In this document: positions 51,167-58,885 of the stretch, piece by piece
Layout of the letters: each line of letters opens with the position of its first letter
Numbering within the stretch: position 1 is the first letter of the stretch
Assembly: GCF_019904175.1 (NCBI RefSeq)
Contig: NZ_CP061913.1
Span: forward strand, 7,626,001-7,690,000
Direction: 5' to 3'
DNA length: 64,000 bases
Source: Dactylosporangium vinaceum
GTDB lineage: Bacteria > Actinomycetota > Actinomycetes > Mycobacteriales > Micromonosporaceae
Notes under the pieces: model-generated
Seen by the model: the letters and a program-made list of their open reading frames with translations, nothing else
Database searches by the model: none
Told to the model about the DNA's origin: nothing
Program-made: the position numbers and the translations under genes

Positions 51167-51330
51167 GAGGCGCCTCACACAACGACGGCCCTGCGCGAGG
51201 CGCCTCACACCACAACGGCCCTGCGCGACGCGCCTCGCACCACAACGAGCCCCGCGCAAATGGCCTCGCACCACAACGGCCCTGCGCGACGCACCTCGCA
51301 CCACAACGAGCCCCGCGCAAGGCGCTTGAT
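51167..51330. repeat. About 30-bp tandem array, five diverged copies
   Basis: The unit is close to AGGCGCCTCGCACCACAACG followed by GCCCTGCGCG. Copies alternate between ...ACGGCCCTGCGCG and ...ACGAGCCCCGCGC endings. No believable gene covers it. Confidence 0.85.
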
Positions 51331-51489
51331 GTCGAGGACGAAGCCAACGCCGACGGCGGCCGCCAAACCTCCGGGTCGATCCCGATGCCCAGGCACACTC
51401 ACGTTGCGGATGGCCCAGCTGCCCGTCGCCGTCGACATCGATAGCCACCGGCGCCCTACTTTGGCGATTACCCTGCACGGCCGGTCGAC

Positions 51490-51690
51490 ATGGACGGTTG
51501 TACGCACCGCTGGTCGACGTCGATGCCCGTCCACGCCGCCGGTCGACGTTGATGACTGTTCGCGCCGCCGGTCGACGTCGATGCCCGTCCGCGCCGCCAG
51601 TCGACGTTGATGACTGTTCGCGCCGCCGGTCGACGTCGATGCCCGTCCGCGCCGCCAGTCGACGTTGATGACTGTCTGCGCTAGCCGCTG
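51490..51690. repeat. 58-bp higher-order tandem array of two 29-bp subunits
   Basis: Subunits start CGCCGCCGGTCGACGTCGAT and CGCCGCCAGTCGACGTTGAT and alternate; equivalent positions at 51563 and 51621 are exactly 58 bp apart. The gap 51026-51890 (865 bp) holds this, the 30-bp array and an operator, but no supported gene. Confidence 0.88.
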
Positions 51691-51850
51691 ATGTCGACCG
51701 TGGTCCGCGGCCCTTGTTCGCGCTGGCGTTGACGGTATGCGCTGGGCGCCGATGTTGAGACGCGGCGCGGTCGGCGTTTGAGTTGGGATCTTGCCTACAG
51801 TGTCGTGTAAAGGATTCTTGACATGGTGTCGGGTTCGCTTTACCTTCAAC

Positions 51851-51870
51851 GTGTCAAAGATGTTTGACAC
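51851..51870. promoter_or_regulatory. Operator before the membrane protein-XRE gene pair
   Basis: GTGTCAAA-GATG-TTTGACAC has perfect 8-bp arms and ends 20 bp before the ATG at 51891. TTGACA (51818 region) and TTTACC nearby suggest promoter elements. The small XRE regulator encoded second is the likely binder. Confidence 0.75.
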
Positions 51871-51890
51871 TCGGCGAAGTGGGGCGTGCC

Positions 51891-52304
51891 ATGTCGTACC
51901 AGGAGAAGCGGGCCTGGATTTATGCCGTTGTCGCGGTGGTCGTGCCGGCTAGCTACGCGATCGTGTTGCTTGCGCGGGCGCCTGCTGGTGGCGTTGCGGC
52001 CGGTGAGTACGGGCGGGCGTTGATGATCGCGGTGTCGGCTTCGATTGTGCTCAATGGAGTGGCCGGGGCGTTCGCGGCTGGGGGCGGGCGGAAGGAGCCC
52101 GTGGACGAGCGGGACCGGGCGATCGGGCAGCGCGGGGAGTACGTCGGGTTCTACGTCATGAGCGGGGCCGCGATCGTGCCGCTGGCGCTCGCCGTGCGCG
52201 AGGCGCCGTACTTCTGGATCGCGAACTCGCTGTATCTGTCGTTCACGCTCGCGGCGGTGGTGTCGGCGGTCGTGAAGATCGTTGCGTACCGGCGGGGGAT
52301 GTGA
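51891..52304 (+). CDS. Four-span membrane protein paired with XRE regulator
   Basis: 137 residues from ATG 51891 (MSYQEKRAWIYAVVAVVVPA). Four hydrophobic spans are seen, with a cytoplasmic loop RKEPVDERDRAIGQRGEYVG between spans 2 and 3. That DERD..I..R motif is typical of small DUF2178-like membrane proteins that accompany XRE regulators. Function unknown; it may sequester or inform the regulator. Its stop overlaps the GTG start of the regulator gene, so translation is coupled. Confidence 0.82.
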   Translation: MSYQEKRAWIYAVVAVVVPASYAIVLLARAPAGGVAAGEYGRALMIAVSASIVLNGVAGAFAAGGGRKEPVDERDRAIGQRGEYVGFYVMSGAAIVPLALAVREAPYFWIANSLYLSFTLAAVVSAVVKIVAYRRGM

Positions 52305-52531
52305 GCGTGGGAAAACCTACCCGCGTCACGAACTCGATCCGGGCGCTGCGGTTCGCCCACAACGAAATGACGCAGGCCGAGCTGGCGGAGCGCATCGGCG
52401 TCACCCGTCAGACGATCAACGCGATCGAGCAGGGCAAGTACTCGCCGACGCTCGAGGCCGCCTTTCAGATCGCGCGCGCGTTCGGAGTACCACTCGAAAC
52501 GGTTTTTCAGTATCCGGAGGAGGAGGCATGA
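52301..52531 (+). CDS. Small XRE-family HTH regulator
   Basis: 76 residues: an HTH with MTQAELAERIGVTRQTINAI and EQGKYSPTLEAAFQIARAFG, ending LETVFQYPEEEA. This is a near-complete minimal Cro/C1-type domain. GTG at 52301 overlaps the previous stop; GTG at 52307 is an alternative. The partner operator GTGTCAAA-N4-TTTGACAC lies upstream of the pair, so autoregulation is likely. Confidence 0.92.
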   Translation: MSVGKPTRVTNSIRALRFAHNEMTQAELAERIGVTRQTINAIEQGKYSPTLEAAFQIARAFGVPLETVFQYPEEEA

Positions 52532-53069
52532 GGGCTCGATCCAATGCGGTGACCAGGTGCTTCGCCCCGCCGCCGGTTCGCCTCGCCGGGCTGGCGTGGC
52601 CGCAGCGGGCAGTCGATCAGCGGTGCGGCGGTCGTGACAGCAACAACGTCGGCCGCGCCGAGCACGTCGGCCGCCTTGAGCACCCCGGCCGCCTTGAGCA
52701 CCCCGGCCGCCTTGAGCACCCCGGCCGCCTTGAGCACCTCGGCCGCCTTGAGCACCTCGGCTACCTCGAGCACGTCGGCTACCTCGAGCACGTCGGCCGC
52801 CCGAGGCAGAAGGCGCGACTCGGCAGCCTGCTACTCGCCCAGCAGGCCGTATACGTGCACACGGTGCAAGCGACCAAATACACGGGGCGTGCGCAACCAG
52901 CTGTGCGGATGCGCAATGCGGAGCCGGCCGTGCACGTGGACACTGCGGAGCGTGCCGGGCCCAGGACCGCCGTGCGGTCGGCCGTGCGTGCGGGCCATGC
53001 GTTGCCGGGCGGTGCCGTGGGGGCCGGGCTGCGGTTGGCGGCTGCGGCTCCTCGGGTGGCGGTAGCGGG
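52532..53069. other. 538-bp stretch without a supported gene
   Basis: Long open frames exist in several registers but are Ala/Pro/Arg-rich and follow the 18-bp array. I see no homologous domain, ribosome site or tRNA. Confidence 0.6.
52651..52794. repeat. 18-bp tandem array, eight copies
   Basis: Unit GGCCGCCTTGAGCACCCC with variants ending ACCTC or ACGTC. As a multiple of three it keeps one frame open on each strand, but the products are plain hexapeptide repeats. Confidence 0.9.
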
Positions 53070-54029
53070 ATGAAGGCTGTCGTGCGGGAGCGGTACGGGG
53101 CGGCGCTCGAGGTCAGGGATGTTGCGACGCCGGAGATTGGGGAGCGGGGTGTGCTGGTCGCGGTGCGGGCGGCCGGGGTTGATCAGGGGGTCTGGCATCT
53201 GGCTACGGGGCGGCCGTACCTGATCCGGGCGGCCGGGTTCGGGCTGCGGCGGCCCAGGGTGGCTGGGCTCGGGATGGATGTGGCGGGAGTTGTCGCGGCG
53301 GTCGGGGCGCAGGTGACGCGGCTGCGGGTCGGGGACGAGGTGTTCGGGGTCGGGGATGCGACGTTCGCCGAGTACGCCGCGTCCGATGAGGACCGGCTCG
53401 CCCTCAAGCCCGCGAACGTCTCCTTCGTCCAGGCGGGAGCGGCCGCGTGCTCCGGAGTGGCGGCGCTGCAAGGGTTACGCGACAAGGCGGAGGTGCGGCC
53501 GGGACAGCGGGTGCTGGTGTTGGGGGCGGGCGGTGGCGTGGGGTCGTTCGCAGTACAAATGGCGAAGTGTCTTGGCAGTGAAGTGACAGCCGTGTGCTCC
53601 ACCGGAAAGGTGGAGCTGGTGCGGTCGCTCGGCGCAGCGTGCGTGGTCGACTACGCGGCCGGGGAGCCGCGGGGGACGTGGGACGTCATCATCGACACCG
53701 GGGGCGGGCGGTCACTTTCCGCATTGCGACGGCTACTCGGCCCGGCCGGCACGCTGGTGATCGTCGGCTCGGAACAGGGCGGCGGGAAGTGGCTGCAGGG
53801 CACCGATCGGCAGCTGCGCGCGGGCCTGCTCAGCCCGTTCACGCGCCAGCGGCTGACCGGGCTCATGTCGAAGATCGCAGCCGAGCCCTTGAATACGCTG
53901 CGTGATTGGATGGCCGATTCCGCGGTGGTACCCGTAGTCGACCGCACGTTCCCCCTCGCCGACACCGCCGCGGCGATCGAGCACCTGCGCACGGGCCACC
54001 CGGGCGGCAAGGTCGTGCTCACTGTCTGA
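53070..54029 (+). CDS. Zinc-free MDR-family NAD(P)-dependent oxidoreductase (quinone reductase-like)
   Basis: 319 residues. GroES-like N-terminal domain (MKAVVRERYGAALEVRDVAT, GLGMDVAGVVAAVGAQVTRL, VGDEVFGVGDATFAEYA), then a Rossmann domain (GQRVLVLGAGGGVGSFAVQM, AKCLGSEVTAVCSTGKVELV, SLGAACVVDY) and the C-terminal FPLADTAAAIEHLRTGHPGG. The Cys/His zinc ligands of alcohol dehydrogenases are absent, so quinone or enoyl reduction is likelier. Substrate unknown. Its codon use near the start is less strict at third positions (many GGG/GCG), as in the neighbouring repeat zone. It overlaps the convergent DUF309 gene by 11 bp. Confidence 0.9.
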   Translation: MKAVVRERYGAALEVRDVATPEIGERGVLVAVRAAGVDQGVWHLATGRPYLIRAAGFGLRRPRVAGLGMDVAGVVAAVGAQVTRLRVGDEVFGVGDATFAEYAASDEDRLALKPANVSFVQAGAAACSGVAALQGLRDKAEVRPGQRVLVLGAGGGVGSFAVQMAKCLGSEVTAVCSTGKVELVRSLGAACVVDYAAGEPRGTWDVIIDTGGGRSLSALRRLLGPAGTLVIVGSEQGGGKWLQGTDRQLRAGLLSPFTRQRLTGLMSKIAAEPLNTLRDWMADSAVVPVVDRTFPLADTAAAIEHLRTGHPGGKVVLTV

Positions 54030-54969
54030 GACGGGGCGTGCCCACTCCCCCGGCCCGCGCGAAGTCGATCAGGCCGTCGATATCGATGTTGTACGGCCGG
54101 GAGTCCGCGAACGTCGCGATCCGCAACGCCGCCCGGTCGAGGAGCCGGGCGGCACCGTCGGTGTTGCCACGCCGGGCGTGCGTCAGGCCGACGGCCAGCT
54201 GGGCCAGGCCGCGCCAGAGCTCGCGTTCGTCGTCGGGCGCGGCTTTCCAGGCGGCCTCGAGCACCTCGTGCGCGTGGAACGGTCGGCCCGCGTCGAGCAG
54301 GTGCTGCGCCTGGTCGAGCGCCTCGTCGGGGGTGACGGCGAGGTCGTCGGGCATCGTCGGTACGCCGGCCGCACCGCGGGGCAACGGGCGGCCGAGCTCG
54401 TCGCGCGGGCGGGCATTGCGGGCTCGGCCCTGCACGTCCCGGTCACGCTCAGGTGAGCAACGCGGCTCTGCGGGCGTCGCTGCGGCCGCGGCGGGCGTCG
54501 CTGCGGCCGCGGCGGGCGTCGCTGCGGCCGCGGCGGGCGTCGCTGCGGCCGCGGCGGGCGTCGCTGCGGCCGCGGCGGGCGTCGCTGCGGCCGCGGCGGG
54601 CGTCGTTGCGGCTGCGGCGGGCGGCTCGGTGGATGCGTCGAGGCGGTTGCCGGAGAGCCGAGGCGCGTTGAGCGGCGCGGCCGCGGTGGTGGGCGTTGCT
54701 GCGCCCTCGGTGGGCGGCTCGGCCGGCGCGGTGAGGCCGTTGGCGGAGAGCGCCGGTGTATCGGGCGTCCCTGCTTTGGCGGCAGGTGTGGCTTCGGCGG
54801 CGGCAGGTGCAGTTGCGGTCTTGGCGGGCGGCTCGGTGGACGTGTCGGGGCGGTTGCCGGAGCGTGACGGTGTGCCGGGGTCGGCAACCGTCGGTGGGGA
54901 ACCGGATTCGACATGCGTTTGGGGGTTGCGGGCCTCGTGCTGCACGCCTTCGTCCCCCTCGTACTCCAT
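54019..54969 (-). CDS. DUF309 protein with repeat-expanded N-terminus
   Basis: The last 140 residues are a DUF309 domain: RARNARPRDELGRPLPRG, DEALDQAQHLLDAGRPFHAH, EVLEAAWKAAPDDERELWRG, LAQLAVGLTHARRGNTDGAA. The HAHEVLExxW motif is diagnostic. DUF309 members are helical and of unknown function. Before it lie about 175 residues of disordered Ala/Pro/Thr, including seven TPAAAAA units encoded by a 21-bp array. GTG at 54435 would give only the conserved part. ATG 54969 sits 16 bp from a perfect palindrome, which favours the long form, but no good ribosome site decides. Confidence 0.75.
   Translation of the reverse strand: MEYEGDEGVQHEARNPQTHVESGSPPTVADPGTPSRSGNRPDTSTEPPAKTATAPAAAEATPAAKAGTPDTPALSANGLTAPAEPPTEGAATPTTAAAPLNAPRLSGNRLDASTEPPAAAATTPAAAAATPAAAAATPAAAAATPAAAAATPAAAAATPAAAAATPAEPRCSPERDRDVQGRARNARPRDELGRPLPRGAAGVPTMPDDLAVTPDEALDQAQHLLDAGRPFHAHEVLEAAWKAAPDDERELWRGLAQLAVGLTHARRGNTDGAARLLDRAALRIATFADSRPYNIDIDGLIDFARAGGVGTPRLRQ
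54474..54620. repeat. 21-bp tandem array inside the DUF309 reading frame
   Basis: Seven copies of GCGTCGCTGCGGCCGCGGCGG; the first six are identical or nearly so. On the minus strand each encodes Thr-Pro-Ala5 in the DUF309 frame. Confidence 0.92.
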
Positions 54970-54984
54970 GTTGCCCAGCGTAAT

Positions 54985-55000
54985 TCACGGATATCCGTGA
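54985..55000. promoter_or_regulatory. Perfect palindrome between divergent genes
   Basis: TCACGGATATCCGTGA is a 16-bp perfect palindrome located 16 bp before the ATG at 54969 (minus) and 37 bp before the GTG at 55037 (plus). It probably controls one or both. No regulator gene is next to it. Confidence 0.7.
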
Positions 55001-55036
55001 CGGTGGGGTCGCTCGATGTCAGGCATGATGGATTGC

Positions 55037-55300
55037 GTGACGCAATGGGAATATGCGCGACTGGAATACCGTGCGGCCGGCACGCTGGGCACGGACAAGT
55101 TCGAGGACTGGGACGCGGTCTTCCACCACCCCGGGGGCGTGCAGCGCTGGGGGACGGACGAGCGCTTCAACGACCTGCGCCACCTGAACCGGGCGGGCGC
55201 CGAGGGCTGGCAGGCGTATGACCGGGCCGCCATGATCATTGGCCAGCCGCACCGCCTCCATGCGGTGACGTACTCCCTGCGGCGCGTCATCGAGCACTGA
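55037..55300 (+). CDS. Small soluble protein, unknown function
   Basis: 87 residues from GTG 55037 (VTQWEYARLEYRAAG); upstream in-frame ATGs at 55016, 55025 and 55028 are alternatives. The sequence includes DWDAVFHHPGGVQRWGTDER, LNRAGAEGWQAYDRAAM and a YSLRRVIEH end. The pattern WEYxxLEY...LNxxGxEGWQ resembles the small DUF4177-like beta/alpha proteins found across bacteria. Function unknown. It is divergent from the DUF309 gene with a palindrome in between. Confidence 0.75.
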   Translation: MTQWEYARLEYRAAGTLGTDKFEDWDAVFHHPGGVQRWGTDERFNDLRHLNRAGAEGWQAYDRAAMIIGQPHRLHAVTYSLRRVIEH

Positions 55301-55403
55301 CGCAGCCGCCGCTTCTCTCCTCCCAGCCGGGTCGCAGCGTCCTGCCACGCCCGGCGCAGCCGCCGCGGAAAGACTCTGCGTAACGGCGACGGAGGAGGCA
55401 GAG

Positions 55404-55661
55404 ATGCGACGACACAACGTGATGCGCCGCGCGACGGGCCTGGCGGGCCTGCTGGCGGCCCTGGGGGTGGCAGGCTCCCTGGCCGCGGCGGGCGCGGCCC
55501 ACGCATCCCGCGTTGCCGAGCAGCGGGCCGCGGTCACGACGCCCGCCCCGGCGAGCATTGCGGCCGCGACGGCGGACAACGGCTCGGCCGGGCCGGTGCT
55601 GACCGCACTTCGCCGGTCGACATCGACTGAAGTCCACGTCGTCGCGGCGATTAGCCGATGA
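55404..55661 (+). CDS. Small secreted peptide, unknown function
   Basis: 85 residues. A strong GGAGGAGG ribosome site precedes the ATG. A twin-basic signal peptide (MRRHNVMRRATGLAGLLAAL to GAAHAS) would be cleaved near residue 35, leaving about 50 residues rich in Ala/Thr. The last 16 residues (RRSTSTEVHVVAAISR) are encoded by sequence like the neighbouring GTCGAC-rich repeats, so the natural C-terminus may have been replaced. No known domain. Confidence 0.55.
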   Translation: MRRHNVMRRATGLAGLLAALGVAGSLAAAGAAHASRVAEQRAAVTTPAPASIAAATADNGSAGPVLTALRRSTSTEVHVVAAISR

Positions 55662-56373
55662 CCACGGCTAATCCGTGAATGACGCAGGCATGGGCGGCGG
55701 CGCACATCGTGGTGGTGGAGCCCGCGATGTTGGACCGGACCGAGGCGCCGGCCGTCGCCGAACTCGCCGCGGTGACGAGGGCTTCGGGCGCCGGAATCCG
55801 GGCGGCGTACCGCGATTACGGTCGTTGAATGTCGACGATGTCGATTTGCGTCGACATTGACCTCTGTCCAGCGCGGCACCGCGCGTCGAGAGCAGGATTC
55901 TCGGCATTGCGGCACGGCACGGCAACGGCCCACCCACAGCACTGCCCAGCACCGCACAGTCCAAGACACGGCAAGGCACGGTGCACAGTACGGCCCAGCG
56001 CACGGCGCGGCATGGCACAGCGGACCGCCCAGCCCAGCCCTGCCCAGCGCACGGCGCGGTGTGGCACGGCGGACCGCCCAGCGCGCGGGGCACGGCGCAC
56101 GGCGCACGGCGCACGGCGCACGGCGCACGGCGCACGGCGCACGGCGCACGGCATGGGCACGACGTACGGCATACATGGCCTGGCGCACCCGCACGGCGGA
56201 CTTTTCGTGGCTTGGTGCTGTTGCGGCTTTGCGCGCGTGTGATCGCCGCACGGGTGGTGGGAGCGGAGTTGTGGGCGGGGGCTGTAGTCGGAATATGGAC
56301 AGTTGGGCGTAGGTGAGGTGTGTGGGCCGATATGCCTCCGGTATCCCCGCTTGATTCCTGGGAGGCTCCAAGC
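55662..56373. other. 712-bp repeat-rich stretch without a supported gene
   Basis: Contains an inverted repeat AATGTCGAC/GTCGACATT (55828-55836 and 55850-55858), two 39-bp imperfect direct repeats with CCCAGCGCACGGCGCGG (about 55990 and 56043), and the 7-bp array below. Overlapping frames are open in several registers with no homology. Confidence 0.6.
56090..56152. repeat. 7-bp tandem array GCACGGC, nine copies
   Basis: GCACGGC is repeated nine times without interruption. As the unit is not a multiple of three, it reads as a 7-residue peptide repeat in any frame and would shift frame with each copy change, so it is not coding. Confidence 0.92.
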
Positions 56374-57102
56374 ATGACCACACCCGCGCAGCCCGGGCCG
56401 CCATCCGAGCCGGCGGCGCAACCCACACAGGTGCCGCAAACCACGCCGTCGCCGCAAACCGCGCCGCAGTTCACGCCACCGTCGCCGTCGCAAACCGCTG
56501 CGCCGCAATTCCCGCCGCCGCCGCCGTCGCCGGCGCCGGCGCCGGCGCAGCAGCACCGGTCAGAGGTGGACGGGGTGACGGCATCCGAGGTCCTGCCGCA
56601 ATCCCCGCTGCCGTCGTCGCCGCAGGAGTTCTCGCCGGGGGTGCAGTCGCCGGTGCCGCACCAGCAGCCGTCGCCGGAGGTGGGCGGGGTGCCGCCCGTC
56701 GCGAATACGGGAGCCGGGGCGGCGAGCGGTGGTCAGGGGGCGCAAGCGGCCGGGTCGGGGAGGGCGGCGGCTGGAAGGCGGCGGCAGGTGGTGATTCTGC
56801 TGGCGTTGGTCGGGTTGCTCGGGTTGTTGCTCGGCATGGCGTGGTACTTCAACCGGGACGCGGCCACCAATGCCAACGTCGGGGACTGCCTGCACGACCC
56901 CGGCGACCAGAAGCTGAAGATCGTCAAGTGTGGCGGCGCGGATGCCGACTACACGGTGCTCGGCAAGGTTTCGGGCAAGGATCAGCGGGAGGCGATCAGC
57001 CCGTTCTCGTCGGTGTGTCGGCAGTGGCCGGACAGCACGAACTCGTACTGGCAGGGCGAGGAGGGCAGGAAGGGCGACGTGCTCTGCCTGCGCAAGAGGT
57101 AG
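56374..57102 (+). CDS. LppU/SCO3897 family membrane protein
   Basis: 242 residues from ATG 56374, with GGGAGG upstream (an in-frame ATG at 56320 lacks it). A 130-residue Pro/Gln/Ser-rich cytoplasmic tail precedes one membrane span (VVILLALVGLLGLLLGMAWY) and a small outer domain. That domain has paired Cys: NVGDCLHDPGDQKLKIVKCG, ADADYTVLGKVSG, and a late FSSVCRQWPDSTNSYWQG...VLCLRK. This VGDC...VxC pattern defines the actinobacterial LppU/SCO3897 family, of unknown role at the envelope. A hairpin terminator follows. Confidence 0.87.
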   Translation: MTTPAQPGPPSEPAAQPTQVPQTTPSPQTAPQFTPPSPSQTAAPQFPPPPPSPAPAPAQQHRSEVDGVTASEVLPQSPLPSSPQEFSPGVQSPVPHQQPSPEVGGVPPVANTGAGAASGGQGAQAAGSGRAAAGRRRQVVILLALVGLLGLLLGMAWYFNRDAATNANVGDCLHDPGDQKLKIVKCGGADADYTVLGKVSGKDQREAISPFSSVCRQWPDSTNSYWQGEEGRKGDVLCLRKR

Positions 57103-57115
57103 CGGGTACGCGAAA

Positions 57116-57139
57116 GGCGGGCCGGAGGACCGGCCCGCC
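57116..57139. terminator. Hairpin terminator between convergent genes
   Basis: GGCGGGCCGG-AGGA-CCGGCCCGCC, a perfect 10-bp stem with a tetraloop, lies 13 bp after the LppU stop and 17 bp from the stop of the convergent gene. Confidence 0.8.
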
Positions 57140-57156
57140 CGGGAGGTGCCGGCGTC

Positions 57157-57948
57157 TCAGTAGCCGGGGAAGACCGCGCGCAGGTCGTCGAGGCTTATCG
57201 GGCCGGTGATCGCCACGTCGGCCGGTGTGTACGCGGGCTTGAGGCGGCCCGCGGCCAGGCGGAGCCACGCGTCGAGCGTCAGCGACAGCTCGCCGTCGGC
57301 GGTGGTGGGAGCGGCGCCCAGGGTGACCGGGTCGACCAGGTTGAGGCCGAGGGTCTCGCCGGTGTCGGTCAGGCGCACCAGCAGGGTCGCGGTGCGGCCG
57401 TCCAGGTTGGCCGGCTTGGCGATCCAGCCGAACAGGCCCTCCACCCGGTCGGCGATCTGGGCGGCCGCCTCGGGGGCGAGCGTCGCGGCCGGGTCGAGGC
57501 CCGCGCGGACGTCCCAGTCGTGGTAGCCGAACTCGGTCAGGCGCAGCAGGGCCGAGGTGCCCACGTCGACCGGCTCCGGCATCCAGCCGATATCGATCTT
57601 GTGGGACTCGTGCTGCTCGGGGGTGAACGCCTCGTACGCGCGGACCAGGCGCTCGTTCGCGGGCGGGAAGGCGGCCTGGCGCTCCTGCGGGGTCATCGCG
57701 TCCCAGCGCGCCCACACGCCCTTGTTGAACTCGAACTCGGGGGCGGGGCGGCCCTCCAGCGAGGCCTGCACGGCCTCCAGGTTGATCTCGGCGCCGCTGC
57801 CCAGGTGGCTGATGACCTGCGACAGGTCCCACTCGTCGGCCGCCGACGGGCCGGTCAGCTGCTCCGTCGTCAGGCCGGCGACGAGCGCGGACAGGTCGTC
57901 GTGGCCCTTGCGCAGGGCGGCGATCGCCTGATCTGCCCGTGTGCTCAA
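57157..57948 (-). CDS. Maleylpyruvate isomerase-family mycothiol-dependent enzyme
   Basis: 263 residues from a TTG start at 57948 with GGGAG upstream. N-terminal DinB-like mycothiol-binding domain (LVAGLTTEQLTGPSAADEWD, LSQVISHLGSGAEINLEAV; W-D-L..V..HL pattern) and a C-terminal SCP2-like domain (ATLLVRLTDTGETLGLNLVD, DVAITGPISLDDLRAVFPGY). The HL and later ESHKID/FGYHDWDV histidines give the metal site. Members use mycothiol, the actinobacterial thiol, for isomerisation or detoxification. Substrate unknown. A 12-bp palindrome lies 16 bp upstream. Confidence 0.88.
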   Translation of the reverse strand: MSTRADQAIAALRKGHDDLSALVAGLTTEQLTGPSAADEWDLSQVISHLGSGAEINLEAVQASLEGRPAPEFEFNKGVWARWDAMTPQERQAAFPPANERLVRAYEAFTPEQHESHKIDIGWMPEPVDVGTSALLRLTEFGYHDWDVRAGLDPAATLAPEAAAQIADRVEGLFGWIAKPANLDGRTATLLVRLTDTGETLGLNLVDPVTLGAAPTTADGELSLTLDAWLRLAAGRLKPAYTPADVAITGPISLDDLRAVFPGY

Positions 57949-57964
57949 TGCGACTCCCTCAAAA

Positions 57965-57976
57965 TTGAAGCTTCAA
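57965..57976. promoter_or_regulatory. Palindrome before the mycothiol-enzyme gene
   Basis: TTGAAGCTTCAA, perfect, lies 16 bp upstream of the TTG start and 74 bp before the divergent PAP2 gene. Its AT-richness stands out. Confidence 0.6.
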
Positions 57977-58050
57977 CGAAATTCGTGGCACACAACACAG
58001 TACCGACGAATCAGAAATCTTGCGCGAACCGCAACATCAGGTAGCTTCAC

Positions 58051-58854
58051 ATGATGAACACGGGGGCCCGGGTCGGTGAACATCGGGACACCACACGCTT
58101 ACGACCCCGGGCCTGGACCGAGCTGCTGCTGGTCGTCAGCCTGTTCCTGGCCTACAAGGTGGGTCGCATCGCGGTCGACGGGCGCATCGGCGCGGCCTAC
58201 GAGGACGCCCACTTCGTCTGGGACCTCGAGCGCGTGCTGCGCCTGCCGGACGAGGCTGCCGTCCAGCAGCTGCTGCTCAACGCCGACGCCCTGGTCCGGG
58301 CGGCGAACGTGTACTACGCCGTCGTGCACTTCCCCGCCACGATCGCGTTCCTGCTCTTCGTGTACTGGCTGCGGCCCGAACACTACATCCGGTTCCGCCG
58401 CATCCTCGCCTGGCTCACCGCGATCGGGCTCCTCGTCCACTTCGCGTTCCCGCTCGCCCCGCCGCGGCTGCTCGACGGGCTCGGGCTCATCGACACCGCC
58501 GCCGCCTACGGGCCCTCCGTCTACGGGCCGCCGCAGACCGACACCCTCAGCAACCAGTACGCCGCGATGCCCTCCCTGCACGTCGGCTGGGCCCTCGTCG
58601 TCGCGGCCGGGCTCATCCACGCCACCCGCAGCAGATGGCGCTGGCTGTGGCTGGCCCACCCGATCCTGACCATGCTCGTCGTCGCCGGCACCGCCAACCA
58701 CTACTGGCTCGACGGCGCCATCGCCGCGGTCATCGTCGGGGTCCTGCTCATCGCCACGAGCCAGCACCAGCACGCCACCCCGCGGGTACCGCTGCAGCTG
58801 ACCCGCGACACCGCCGAACGTCACGAACCGATACTAGGCACAAAGACGACATAA
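58051..58854 (+). CDS. PAP2-family membrane phosphatase/phosphotransferase
   Basis: 267 residues with about six spans. The PAP2_3/Aur1-like motifs are present: YAVVHFPATIAFLLFVYWLR, FAFPLAPPRLLDGLG, YAAMPSLHVGWALVVA (catalytic His in PSLHxG) and TANHYWLDGAIAAVIVG (His and Asp). This group acts on lipid phosphates or transfers inositol phosphate. Active site residues face outside. It starts a same-strand pair with the DUF2127 gene (31 bp apart). ATG 58054 is an alternative start. Confidence 0.9.
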   Translation: MMNTGARVGEHRDTTRLRPRAWTELLLVVSLFLAYKVGRIAVDGRIGAAYEDAHFVWDLERVLRLPDEAAVQQLLLNADALVRAANVYYAVVHFPATIAFLLFVYWLRPEHYIRFRRILAWLTAIGLLVHFAFPLAPPRLLDGLGLIDTAAAYGPSVYGPPQTDTLSNQYAAMPSLHVGWALVVAAGLIHATRSRWRWLWLAHPILTMLVVAGTANHYWLDGAIAAVIVGVLLIATSQHQHATPRVPLQLTRDTAERHEPILGTKTT

Positions 58855-58885
58855 AAACGTGCACCCATGCGGTATCAAAGATCGC

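Noticed and set aside
51160..51690. Possible CRISPR array
   Set aside because: Units are directly contiguous and diverged with no unique spacers, and no cas gene is present.
51205..51870. 221-residue frame on the minus strand across two arrays
   Set aside because: Translation of the 30-bp and 58-bp arrays; composition follows the repeats and changes abruptly between them.
52507..52791. 94-residue VLKAAxVLKAA repeat peptide on the minus strand
   Set aside because: Produced by the 18-bp array; overlaps the end of the XRE gene and has no start signal. A coiled-coil-like look is a by-product of the repeat.
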